Below are positions 46,171-57,780 of a stretch of DNA of 64,000 nucleotides, piece after piece. The DNA is from Istiophorus platypterus. Its lineage: Eukaryota > Chordata > Actinopteri > Istiophoriformes > Istiophoridae. The notes beneath the pieces were generated by a model that was given only the letters and a program-made list of their open reading frames with translations, was not told the origin of the DNA and did no database searches. Made by a program: the position numbers and the translations under genes. The stretch spans positions 23,162,980 to 23,226,979 of the forward strand of contig CM029124.1 in the NCBI GenBank assembly GCA_016859345.1, in the 5' to 3' direction. Each line of letters starts with the position of its first letter. The stretch's first letter is position 1.

Positions 46171-47733
46171 TTAAACATGACACCACACTGTAAAAAATGA
46201 TAACGTTACCTGCTCCTCATATAACCCTAAACTATGCCTTGCACCTGCACTGTGCTCCTTGAGGTATGTACAGCTGGACATAAAAGTCAGCTTGAGAATG
46301 AAGAAAAGTTATATACAGTCAGTGGGTAATCAGTGAGACAGTGTACAAGCAGGATGCCATTTAAACATAATGCCTTTGATAAATGAAAAAGAAACAACTA
46401 TTCTTTACGGTGTTGCCTTTCAGCATCAAAACTTGGCAGCAACATTCAAAAGAAACAGACAATACAGCATAACCTAACATATTGTTCATGATGTGCACAT
46501 AATAGCCAACATTTCACCTCTGTCATTCACACTGTACAGTTCCAGCATGTAGCAGAACACCAAACATCAGAATAGTTTCATTTGTTCTCAGGTCATTGTC
46601 ATATCACCCTACTTAGTTTTCAAAGGTGTGAATACACCTGTGTTTGCATGTGGAGGTGCGTAGAGCAAGTGCCCACTTACAATCCTCCAAAAAAAACTTG
46701 AATAATAATGGTTATTGATTAGAATTGAATGCTGGAGTAAAGTGGTCATTGCCTTTAGTAAATGTCATGAATTGCAAGCAGAGGGGCTGCTCAATTACAG
46801 CTCTTCTTCTTTTCTTCTGAGTAGTTTTGGATTTCATTAAATAATCTGATGATATTTACCTTGTATGAGTATGTCTTTAAATATGACACGTAACAGTAAT
46901 CTAAATGCAGGATTAAATCAGTTCTTCATCTTCTCTCTTTTTCACCATAAATAAAAGGAGAGGCAGGGTACCTACTGTACATTTCAACCTGCATCTATAG
47001 GAGTTTCATCTTCTCACCACTGGGAAAACACCCTGATCCTTTTATGCATGTATCCAGACTGACCCCATCCTTTCATCAAAAGTAATAAAAGCTTTGCCTT
47101 TACCTAGCTTCCCACCTCCTTACCTACAGTCACTCTATGACTGCTACATCTGAATCAAGAATGCAAATGGGGCTAGAGTCTCACAAAGCCTAGGGTGACC
47201 TATATTACAGCTAATGATGGGCCACAGTGTCAGAAGAAGAGCTGGAATGAAAGAGAATTTGAATGAAGCTGACCCACATACAAAGGCACGACCAGTCAGA
47301 AAGGCATGTTCCCTTCCCACTAAGTAGGCCACAATGGGCTTCAGGATTATGCAAAAGTTCCCCTTTTCTCCTGATGGATGGAAATGAGAAAAGTGATTGG
47401 GAGCCCATGGCAACAAGAGTCACTCCTTACATACACTGCTAACAGGTTTGTAGTGACTTGGGAGTCTCAGCTTCATAAAAGGGAATCAGTTTTCTTTGCC
47501 TAGCTGACATATATGGTACATGGACAACACAGATCCTCATAATGCTGGGTTTATATGGAGCCCAGGATTCCATAAACAACCAACTTAGAGTTTAGCCAAG
47601 ACACAATTCTCTACACGTAACCATACAAAATAATAGACAAATGCCAATGTAATATCTAATGTCATAAAAATATATTTAGTGTTTTAGAAGATGTTAAATA
47701 GGAGGACACTTCTCATCCAGTCTTGAACAGGTC
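46171..47733. other. Intergenic, no gene seen
   Basis: No coding pattern. The minus-strand 90-codon frame at 47144-47416 lacks a domain. Confidence 0.55.
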
Positions 47734-48322
47734 ATCATTTTGGGAAATGTGCCCAATTACACTGTTTCTGAGAGTGAAATGGAAAGATTCACATTTACCC
47801 CCTATCTGTGCAATAACTATGAAGCTGTGGCTAGGGTGTTTTTAGCCTAGCTGAGCCTAAAAACCTGAAAGCATGAACAAACAGCTAGTGTGGATCTGTC
47901 CAAACTTAAAAAATCTAAAAAAAAAAAAAAAAAATCTACCACCTCCAAAGCTCACTAGTAATCAGCATGTTGTATCTCAATTGTATAATCTGTTCTCAAA
48001 CATAAATGTAAATGCAACAGTTTATGAGTTTAGCAATGAATAGCAAAGACGCTGCACAAGAGTACTTGGCGGGCGATGTAGTTCTTGCCCAAACTCCTCC
48101 TAAAACCACAAATTGTGTTCTTTATATTTCTTTTCGACAACAAGGTACAATTTATTATTAACAACGGAAAGAGACGGGCCAGCTGTTTCCCAATTTCTAG
48201 GCTAAAAAGATAAGCAAGCTAGAGACGTGACAGAGACATGACAGACTTGATTTTAGGAATGAGACTGAAATCAAGCTCATCGTGTTACTCTAAGAAAGAG
48301 GGCACAATGTTGAATTCTTTAG
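47734..48322. mobile_element. Degenerate fold-back (inverted-repeat) element
   Basis: The left half (CATTTTGGGAAAT at 47734, TATGAAGCTGTGGCTAG near 47820, AAACAGCTAGTGTGGATCTG near 47880, CCAAAGCTCACTAGTAATC near 47945) matches a very common teleost repeat I recall. The right half holds related words in reverse complement: CCAGCTGTTTCCC at 48180, TAGGCTAAAAAG near 48199, and ACAATGTTGAATTC at 48304. The arms share, for example, TTTTTAGCCTAG and AACAGCT. This gives a fold-back about 590 bases long with heavily diverged arms. A poly-A near 47919-47935 lies in the left arm. No protein is encoded. Confidence 0.6.
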
Positions 48323-49779
48323 TTACAGCTCCCACTTTCTATTTTTGAAATATAAAACAAAATATTCTTTCCCTGCTAAGAGACAAGCTCAGAAGTTGAT
48401 TGTTTTTTTTATTTGCATTTGTAATAAGGCAGTAGGTAAATAAGATTATGGCTCCATTTGCACCTGTTTGCACTGGACAATATGTTGAGATGAAATAATA
48501 ATGATGGCTGGTTTGCAATGTTTATCTACATAACATAAAGCATTTGTACTCATTCTTCCTGCATACGTTCACTACAGTCCCAAATTTCCAAAGTCAGTGC
48601 TTCTCTTTTTCCCCAAAAAATCCTCGGCCTGTTGAACAAAGCATGATTAATGTTTTCCTGGTTATGTTTAGGAGACTCAGTAAACTTGTTTAAGGTTAGT
48701 TAAAGATTGAGTCCTTGGTTAAATATTGAAAAAGTCAGCTCTAAATACCTGATAATTTCCTTATATTCTAGCTTTGGGTTAAGGATTACATAGACTACAT
48801 GTATTCCCATGAAGTGAAATTCTAAGAATGTCACCAATTATTCTGTTCTGGCTATATTGTCAGTCTTTTTAAGAAAAAAAAAATATTTTCAAAATCACAA
48901 TGATTATATTGGGACTGACAAAATGCGTAGAGCATGTCAGTACATTCATAAAGTCAAACTTAAGAATTATGGTGTTTACATTCACATTTACTAATATGAA
49001 ACTACCATTCATATTAATCAACCAAAAAAGTGATATCCACCCTTCCCTCCATTACCAGATAACATCAGACTTGTGATGTATCATGTTTTGGAGGAGACCC
49101 ACCAATTACTGTAAGCAGTAACACAGAACATCATTCATGCAAAACCTCTGGGAACCTCTGTACATGACTCTTAAAACATGCTGTACACTTGTGAGTGAAA
49201 CACCGATAAAACTGCTGCCACATGATGTTTTATCATTGATATATACAGCCCCTTAGTAATCCATCCAAATTAGATATCTGCCTCAGATATTCTGCTTTTT
49301 AATTATACATCCATAGCCCATAGTCCAAACAAATAAGTGTACATACTCCAAAAATATCTGTATTTGTGGGCACCCATACTCTTCTGTTTCTACAGAGGGC
49401 TGGGAGTTCCCCCTTTTTAGGAGACACAGATAGGAAATGTTTTATTTTCTAAGCTCATGTGGCAAGCAGGTAGTAATTGGTGTGTATGTTAATCCTGGGA
49501 TAACAAGTGTTTTCCAAGGAGAGTCAATGATCATCTTACAAGGTCAGTTTAGCCCTGTACACTCCATGCATAATGGAGAATGCAAAGGCTAATAGGAACA
49601 TAATCATATCACACACAGACACACACTTATATGCTTGTGTTTCATACTCATTCCCAACTAAAGGTGATGTACCCAGGAAAAAGATACAGTTTGATCTTTA
49701 AGTGCCATCTTTCCTCTATGTAAGGGTTTTCAATCAAACAGGGCCACCCTGTGGTCTAACCAACGGTTTACCCTCATCT
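48323..49779. other. AT-rich intergenic, no gene seen
   Basis: No coding pattern or recognisable element. Short CA-rich bits near 49611-49627. Confidence 0.55.
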
Positions 49780-50100
49780 TAGCAGGAGACCCTTCTCCTT
49801 CCCCACTAGCCAATGGGATTACAGCTGGGAGGTGGCAGCAGCAGCGACCACGCACCATGACCCGTCCGTTTTTTTACGACTTCATTATTTTCCCTCCCTG
49901 CCATGCTCGTTTTCATTTGCCAGAGCTGGGGCATAATGACTGTGCTATAATAACGCTGCTTTAACGTTTGCATACTGTTCTCATTTGGTCCGGCCCTCAA
50001 CCCTTCAGCTAGCATATGGCAGGTAATCAGGTCTGCAATCAGGGCTGCACGTTACACAGGGCCCCGCTTTCAGCACAGGGGCTATTACCCATCTGTCTCA
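49780..50100. promoter_or_regulatory. Candidate conserved non-coding element
   Basis: Complex sequence with CAATGGGATTACAGCTGGG, CATGACCCGTCCG, GGGCATAATGACTGTGC, CTATAATAACGCTGC and GGTAATCAGGTCTGCAATC. A CA tract at 50104-50121 closes it. Confidence 0.45.
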
Positions 50101-51567
50101 CGACACACACACACACACACAATCAGATATACATGTGTATTCGTGCAATCATGCAAACACACAAAGTGCACAACTAGATACTTTTACACAAAGTCAGTTT
50201 CCACACAGATGCAAATGCTTGCACATACACAAACATTCACACAATCTCATACACATACACAAACATACATACAACTTCCCCATCACTTACCCCATAGAAA
50301 TTCACCATATAAAAAACTCAGGCTAATGATATTTTCTGGGAAATGTGCAGTAACTCTAAATCCTTTGGCTTTTCTTATCTCATGAATCATTATAGCAGAT
50401 GACCTATGATTTCACAGTCTCACAGATGTACAGTATGTGACAAAATGTTTTCGCCAGAATGGTTAGCTTACTTAACAAAGACAGTCATATTGTAAAACAA
50501 CCCTTTTGCCCCTCACCTCTTCATTCTTTGGATGAATCATTTTACTCACATCAAGGCACATAAATTCTCAAGAGCTCAAGCATATGGTTCCATCATTAAG
50601 TATGAAGTACATGCAGAGCCTCTTTAAAAAAGGTCTGCTTTGGACCCCTATTGGTAGTTTTGTCCTACAGTCCATTTCATAGATGTGCTGTTTCATTTTA
50701 TCACCAGTATAAGACTTGGCTCTGATGATAGCTGAATTACAACTGAACATATAGTTTTTGGTTTGTTTCACATGCTAGGTTAGCCTCACAACACTAGAGA
50801 TGTATAAGCCAGTTCCATGAATTAAAAGTGCTTATACTCTTGCTTTTTAACAAAGCATTTATGCTGACAAGCAACAATGAAACAACAACAACACTGTTCA
50901 TATACTTGCCCATGTACTTTGTCTGGAGGACTACTGTGTCCAGAACTTGTATAGCATATTCATTAATGAACATGGCAACATTGAAGGAGGTTATTATGTT
51001 GTTAACTTTGAGTTCATAGAAGAAAAAGTTTCTCTTATAAACTTTTGGATTGTTGTTGTCATTTGTTCCTTGCCTGTGGCTTACCTTGCATCACCCTGCC
51101 ATTCATGTCCCTAACTGTATTATCCAGACGTTTGTTAGTTGTTTTTTTTTTCTGAGGATAATATAACACTGTCAAAAATAATAATCAAGGTTATATATTT
51201 ACCACTTATCAAAGTCAACAATTACAGTATGCTTTAAAAAGGGCAGGCATAAGGCAATAAAATGATTCAAGTGACACAGACCCATGGAAAACATAACCAA
51301 ACATAAAGTGCATAAATTGATTTTCAAAAAAGTGACCCTTTCCAAAAGGACTCAAGGACACTTCCAATCTGCATAGACCTGAAAATAATTAGGCCTGATC
51401 CAAAATGTGGTTGACTAAAAAGGAACCAGGACGGAAAGACAACAAACTGGTAGCCACATAATCCACCACTAATTAATGAGAAAGGACAGTCAAATAGAGC
51501 AGCCCTACATGTCATTTTCCATGTAACTCACAATAAACACAACAAAGTTCCATCTTGTATCAAAAAC
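50101..51567. other. Intergenic, no gene seen
   Basis: CA-rich degenerate sequence to about 50275, then AT-rich sequence without genes. Confidence 0.55.
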
Positions 51568-51615
51568 CACATTTTTCTCCTGTGATGTCGATGATGCACC
51601 ACATTATCAGTTGAA
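51568..51615. repeat. Two-copy motif, copy 2
   Basis: CACATTTTTCTCCTGTGATG then TCGATGATGCACCACATTAT and a TTGAA end, parallel to 43148-43196. Confidence 0.65.
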
Positions 51616-52320
51616 GTGCTTTGGTCCACTTGACATGTTAAGACAGTATCAGAGTGAATATAATTTACACCCAGCTTCACTTGGGTCCCAAGGAGGGTCA
51701 TGGTCATCTGTGAAAACCTCTACTTCAGTTCTTGAAACACTTCCTGATGATGATGCAATCCTGACTGGTTTAAAGTCAACGTATAGAATAGTTTTTGGCC
51801 CAGTTTTTGTTTTTGGCAAACCATCAGCAGAGGATATTGCCAAACAAACGCATTATGCATGGCTGCAATTTGGACAGGGGATGGAATAAAAGGGGCCTGT
51901 GTGATGATGATCGACTTAATGTTACTGGCATAGAACTGTGAAGTCCAAAGGTCATGGTTACAAACAGGAGGGTAGAATGAAGAGGGTCTGTTTCCTTTGG
52001 CAGGCAACAATGGAACTTCCAAAATTCAAGCCAAAGAGAAAAGAGACATTTCAAGTCAGTCTACAATACTACAGAGGCAATTCTGAGGGCGGCCAAGACA
52101 AAAGATAAAACATGGTTGTCAGTAAATACAGCGGTGATGACAGGACAAGCCCAGTCTGGCAACAGGGATGGAAATCATTACTTCCAACCGGACTGGAGCT
52201 TTGAAGATTGGAGGAATCTTGTGGTGGGATATCCACCCCCCAAAGAGGCACCCCAGTAGAATCCATCCGTACTCTGTCATTTGTACAGATGTCCAGCCAA
52301 ATAGTGTTAGCGTGTGTGTG
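51616..52320. other. Unassigned complex sequence
   Basis: Mixed-composition sequence open on both strands for 90-100 codons (51611-51889 plus, 51720-52022 minus), with no recognisable domain, no conserved family motif and no splice-site logic that selects one frame. It might be an old unrecognised repeat or a non-coding element. Confidence 0.4.
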
Positions 52321-52323
52321 CTT

Positions 52324-52344
52324 TTGTGTGTGTGTGTGTGTGTG
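52324..52344. repeat. Short GT microsatellite
   Basis: About ten GT units. Confidence 0.9.
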
Positions 52345-52429
52345 TTGGGCTCATTCTTCCTGTGTACGCACAAATCCACAATGTACACACACATTCTGTA
52401 CCTCGACTCCCATGTTTCAACCTCTCCGC

Positions 52430-52640
52430 TCTCCCCGTGTTATGTTTGTCGAGCTCTCAGGCCCAAATCCATTATTACCTCCTGAAATGACAACTCATTT
52501 CCACAAATGTAATCCCTTCCCTTGCCTGCGTGAGGCTGTAAAGTAAACACAGGCCTCTCTCTAGAAAGCACAGAGCAGGAAGGGTAGGGAAGCGCTACTT
52601 CAAATTTGCAAAGGGAGCTCGGAATGGTCAGACCCGTGGA
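52430..52640. promoter_or_regulatory. Candidate conserved non-coding element
   Basis: CTCCCCGTGTTATGTTTGTC, CCAAATCCATTATTACCTCC, AATGACAACTCATTTCCAC and GCTGTAAAGTAAACAC make a sharply bounded complex block. No coding frame. Confidence 0.4.
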
Positions 52641-52682
52641 GAGAAGATGATAAAGACTGAGAGCATTTGGAGTTTAGACACA

Positions 52683-52757
52683 GTATATATATATAAAGAG
52701 AGAGAGAGGGAGAGAGTGAGAGAGAGAGAGAGATACACATACATACATACATATATA
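52683..52757. repeat. TA / GA / ATAC compound simple repeat
   Basis: TATATATATA, then interrupted GA units to about 52732, then ATAC units to about 52757. Confidence 0.95.
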
Positions 52758-53825
52758 GAGCATTTAGTAAACAGTAATTAGTAAATACAATTTAGTGGCT
52801 GATGTAATGATGTGCAAAGATTTTGTCTGTTGAGAAGAATTGCCTTTGATGAATTCTCAAAATTCTCAAAAGTCATCTGATATTGCAGTAATGACTATAG
52901 AAAATCTTGACAATCACCCTTTCCTTTTCTTTGATTCTTTCTTTTCAAACCAGCATCTTTTATAAATTTTTTTACCTTTTTTTCAGACTGTAGATTTTCT
53001 TTATAATTGAAACCCAGCTGCCTCAGTGTAATGTCAGAAAGAAGTGTGCAGATTTAAAATTTTAGGATGACATGAAAATCAGGTTGACATCAAACCACAA
53101 CATAGGCTCAACAACATTGTGACATTTAGACATTAAGCAGACACTGGATTTTTGTCAAACCTACATTCAACAAAATTTTAATGTCTGCCAACACTGTTAG
53201 CCAGCTGCACGGCTGGTGGTAAGTACTGGGAAATTTGAAATACTTAAAAAGACTTGATACATTTAGAGGTCAGCACCTGGTATATACCAAGAGAAAAAAA
53301 CCCTCAAACATCCCAGTAAGCATAGGTTACTATTTACCCCATTTCTGCTACACGAATTTCACAACCTTTAACCAGGGGCTGACTTTAACTTTTAGGAACT
53401 GCATGAGTTTTTTGCATTAGGTTCTTGCTTGCATTTCAAATGTATTTTACAATCTGGGGTGAGGGCTAGGTTTAGGATGTCCATAAATACCTCATGTGCA
53501 ATAGGAAGAGAAAGAGAGTCTAGGGCACCAGCCACTCAGTGGCCTGTAGTTTGAAATGCCAGCAGTTGCATTTGTTGCAGTCGCGCCTGTTGTCCTGAGC
53601 TGCACCCAAACTTATTTTAAGTATCTCAACCCCAAACAGTGGAAACAAGCATATAGTAAATGAGTATAGAAAAAGTATCCCACTTGTGTACTTGTCAACA
53701 TAAATTTGAGCTGGATCTCCAAATATATTAACTGAATTTATTTCATAAAAATACAGCCAAAATTAAAAGCAGATATCCTCAGTGCCTAAATTCTTAAGGT
53801 CAGCATCATGCATACCAAAACACAA
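52758..53825. other. AT-rich intergenic, no gene seen
   Basis: No coding pattern or recognisable mobile element. Confidence 0.6.
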
Positions 53826-53828
53826 TTA

Positions 53829-53847
53829 CACACACACACACAAATAG

Positions 53848-53910
<63 letters not shown>
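53829..53910. repeat. CA microsatellite
   Basis: CA run interrupted once by AATAGAA near 53842, then a pure run to about 53909. Confidence 0.97.
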
Positions 53911-53959
53911 GTTCTATTCTCTTAGACACACACTGACAGAGATAAATAAGATTAAAAAT

Positions 53960-54375
53960 ACTGCATGTCCTCCATCAGCCTGCCCACCAATCCATCCCTC
54001 ACCCTCAGCAACATCATATGTGACTGCTTTAATCGGAGGCCAATCACTGCTGGGTCACGATTAATAAAAGCCACAACAGCCACAAATAAACAAGTCCAAA
54101 TTGCTGCCTTAATCGAATGATGCAAACATCGATGAGTTACAAAAGTTCACTGCCGCCACTGACAATTTCCTAATTGTATTCACTCATTCATGGCAATTTT
54201 ATTAACATGGAGCGGATGTCTTCTGCCCTTCCACTGTCACAGCACCAGGGATCTAATTTCATTATTTTCCACAAGATTTGCTTGACTACTGCCGCCATGC
54301 TAGTGGCGCACCACGGCCAGATGTTTATGCTATTTAAATGAGGAAGCAAAGCCTGTTGGGTAAACATAATTAAAG
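53960..54375. promoter_or_regulatory. Candidate conserved non-coding element cluster
   Basis: Over 400 bases of complex sequence: GCTTTAATCGGAGGCCAATC, GGGTCACGATTAATAAAAGC, CTTAATCGAATGATGCAAAC, CATGGAGCGGATGTCTTC, CTAATTTCATTATTTTCC and GCTATTTAAATGAGG. The density of TAAT/ATTA and CCAAT words, with no open frame, makes this one of the strongest candidates. Confidence 0.5.
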
Positions 54376-54835
54376 AAAGTTGAAGCCTCTTTTTTTTTTT
54401 TTTTTACTTCTCCTCTTCCTTGCCCTCTCTTTGTCTCCCTACCTCTCCTCCTACGAGTCTCTCTCACTTTCTTAACTTTACTTCATTAGACAAATTTCAA
54501 TTAACATCAGAGCCACATGTTTCTCTGTGCAGGATCATGAGGCCTGCATGGAGGACTGGGTACACAGTGACGCAGTGGACAGCGATAGCACACACAAACA
54601 TACAGTATGCACAGATGCTTTAGCCTACACTTAACATGCAAATATACAGACATCAGCAGACAAGTGGAGAAAAGAGCAAAAGAGAAAAAAGCAGCTAAAG
54701 TCAATGTTTGCTTCACAGGAGATGTTGACCAGTTGTGAAGGCGCATCTACTGAAAGTATATGTGAATGTGTCTGTCAAACATGCTCTTGAATCATTCACA
54801 GCTCTGTCCTACCTGTGTGGCTGATGAATCCAAAT
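54376..54835. other. Intergenic, no gene seen
   Basis: A T18-type run at about 54390-54407 and a pyrimidine-rich stretch. No gene. Confidence 0.55.
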
Positions 54836-55010
54836 ACCGTTGACCTGTGCCACCCCTTGGCATGCGTGTGTTTATTAAAATCATAACCCAGCATAGGCCA
54901 ATCACACAGGAATTACTGTCCACGCCCGTCGCATGCTAAATAAGAGGGGAGACAGAGTAACAGAGAGAGAGACTGAGGGTAAATTAAATCACTCATGTCA
55001 CGGTGCTAAT
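54836..55010. promoter_or_regulatory. Candidate conserved non-coding element
   Basis: CACCCCTTGGCATGCGTGTG, CATAGGCCAATCACACAGG (CCAAT), CCACGCCCGTCGCATGC and GTCACGGTGCTAATAGGCC form a short complex block. Confidence 0.4.
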
Positions 55011-55329
55011 AGGCCAACCTCACTCTCCATGTAATTCCAGGGGTCGGTGCTTTAAAAAAATAAGTTGGGTTAAAAAAAAAAAACTAGAGCAAGAAAAATC
55101 TATTAGGGCCAATATCATAGACAGTGTGTTACAAGAGGTCATTACAAGATTATGTAAACCAAGAGAGAGCATTTCCATGCAGTGGTCATTTACATATCAT
55201 TATTACATCAGAGTTATGCAGTGACTGAGGCCAGACTCAGGGCGTGCACACACACAAATGCACATGCTGAAAAATGTCATGGGTGTATAGTATGGAGGGA
55301 AATAAAGCCAAAGTCACAACAGCTCCTCT

Positions 55330-55700
55330 TTGCATTCCAGTGAGCGAGGATTTATTCACCATTGCCCCCATTTGGTGGCATGATTTGGGAGACTCCTCAC
55401 TCATAAAGGCTCTCATTCTTACCGCCAGAAGCAGAAGCATTCATTTACTTCATTTGATAGAAAACACCCTGTTCTCTGCGTGCATTACTGCCCCGCACAG
55501 CCGGCTTGATGGCTGAAATATGCTTTACAGCTTCAGCCATACAGGCTCTTTTTAAGTATGCAGCACACAGCACATTCGATACCCTTTAGTGCACATGAAC
55601 TGAGTAGCTGTCAAAAATACAACAGGCATCTCAAGTAATTATGCAGATTTATGCAAAACATTAACAAGAAGAATTAAAGGCACAAATGAGGTGGCTACAC
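55330..55700. promoter_or_regulatory. Candidate conserved non-coding element
   Basis: GAGCGAGGATTTATTCACC, CCCCATTTGGTGGCATG, GCATTACTGCCCCGCACAG, CAAGTAATTATGCAGATTTATGC and AAGAAGAATTAAAGG are typical of enhancer-like sequence. Open frames on both strands have no domain. Confidence 0.45.
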
Positions 55701-55759
55701 TTGAATTGTTAAGATTATGAATAATTACCATGAATCTTTTTGCTCTTAATATAACTTGT

Positions 55760-56260
55760 TTTTGATAAACAAAGCCTTAATTATCGGAATACTTTGGAGG
55801 ATTCCAGTGACCTTCATTAATCTTAGACAACAAGTCTCTGCTGAGACTTGAGATGAGGCCTGTGCACGTGCATTCACACACGCATGCACATGCCCACACA
55901 CACTCATATAGGCTAAACATGCATGCATGGTGCCACATATGCTAACTAGCCACTTCAGCCCGGAGCGAGGAGACAGACAGGTATCTTTCCTAGTTAAGCC
56001 AAGAGAGCTCCTCACTCTCCCTGGTGTGTCCAGGTACGCCAAGCCAGGAGAACAGATGCATGGGCATCACACACACACTCGCACACAGCAGGTAACTCAG
56101 AGGCTCCTCTGAGGATTGGCAGCACCAGGTCCTTCACAATTACAATTACATCTCACTTCCGTCCCCTTTCCACTTCCTCAAACTTTGGACATGAATATTC
56201 CAGCAGAGATATTGTACATTGGACACGCTGTTCAATATGTCTCATAATTAAAAGCATGAT
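55760..56260. promoter_or_regulatory. Candidate conserved non-coding element cluster
   Basis: GCCTTAATTATCGGAATAC, CCTTCATTAATCTTAGAC, CACAATTACAATTACATC and CTCATAATTAAAAGC, separated by CA-rich sequence at 55870-55910 and 56065-56090. Confidence 0.4.
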
Positions 56261-57780
56261 GTGCAAGGTGAAAATACTAAGGGTGCTCAGACTGCACTCA
56301 GGGCTTTTTGTAGCAGAAGAAAAAAGCCTTTTTCTTTCTTGTAAAAATTCTATTGCATATTCAGTAATAAAAGTATTTTGAAATCATGGATTGTTTCAAG
56401 TTCATTATTTAAAAGGTAATGTTATGAACTAGGTTGATTCATTTTGTTTATTAACCAGATTTGATAAAAGTGTAGGTTGACTGAGAAAGTACACCCATTT
56501 TTTTATTAGAGCTTAATTTGCCAACACAAATGTTGAAGTTCAAAATTCATCTGCCTAAAATAATAACGGCCATTAGCCAATATTTAAGGATAATAGCAGA
56601 GGTGTTGGGATACTTAAAATGGACCTAACAATTAAATTCAAAAACTATCATCCTTAAATTTAAAATGTGTACCTGAATTGCATTAGTGTTGACTTGTTTT
56701 CCACTTACTGTACAAACTCCAGGAAAATGACATCATCTACGATGACTGATAGTGAGCTACTACTTTGGATGCTCCACTAATGTTATGCTAAGTTTATGTT
56801 AGCTATCGTTAGCTGTCAGGCCAAGCTGCTGAACAGCGCTGGGTACTCTGGGGCTTCCACTTAAAATAATGAACTCTACAGTTTGATCAGGATTTCCTTG
56901 ATTGTAACTTTACCTCGGGGCTTCAACTATTGTTTACTGTATGCTATCATTAGCTGTTGGTCAGTACTCAACTGCTACCTAGCTAGAACAAACAGCTGAA
57001 AATGGCTTTCACCATCAGCTAATCATCCAATGTTTCTCTATACATTGACTAACCACTCTGTTGGTATTTTTATAACAGAAAAATGGCAAAATTCACTTAC
57101 TAATTTTAAATATCCAAGATTGAGATATAGAGTTGCACTTCTTTTAAGAACAGTCCATCTTTAGCCAACAGTTTCACTTTGTAGTTTTGTTAACTCATGA
57201 AATTAATATCAGTTGACTTAAATTTATGCTTTGCTCGCAGCATTGATTTTGCCCTTGATTTTATGGTTGACATTTGACAAAGGAAGGTTGCAGTGACGGG
57301 GACATTTTATATCTAAGGTCACTGTTGAAGTGGTGTGTTCTGGATCATACCTGCTTTGTATGGAATGAATTTAATGTTAATGGCTTTTAATCATAATCAA
57401 TGTAATATGTGCTGGAATAAGTTGGACTGACATAAGATGCTGAGACCCAGGAAACAATGTAAAATAACAAAACCACTGAAATTAAATAACATAAGATATA
57501 GGCATTATATGTATAGCAAAGATAAGTGTGTGCTTCTTCAATTATAAACATATAAACTGCATCTATATCTGCATTTTTTTATTTGAGGCACTACATCTCA
57601 GCAAAAATGCTGACATGAATAAAGTATATCGAAGTATTATACATATGTCATTATTATTTAGATACTGCACAGAACTAACATTATCAGATTAAGGTTGATT
57701 ATTAATATCTCTGATGATTATAGTGAGTAATGATTTTGCACTCTGTGATGCTTCAACAATTAGGTCCCATGGGTGCAGGC
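56261..57780. other. AT-rich intergenic, no gene seen
   Basis: Includes TTAGCTATCGTTAGCTGTC near 56800 and ATCATTAGCTGTTGG near 56946, words often seen in decayed fish repeats, but no element can be defined. Confidence 0.5.

Noticed and set aside
51611..52022. Possible exon with frames open on both strands
   Set aside because: No known domain, no splice signals favouring one frame, equal openness on both strands.
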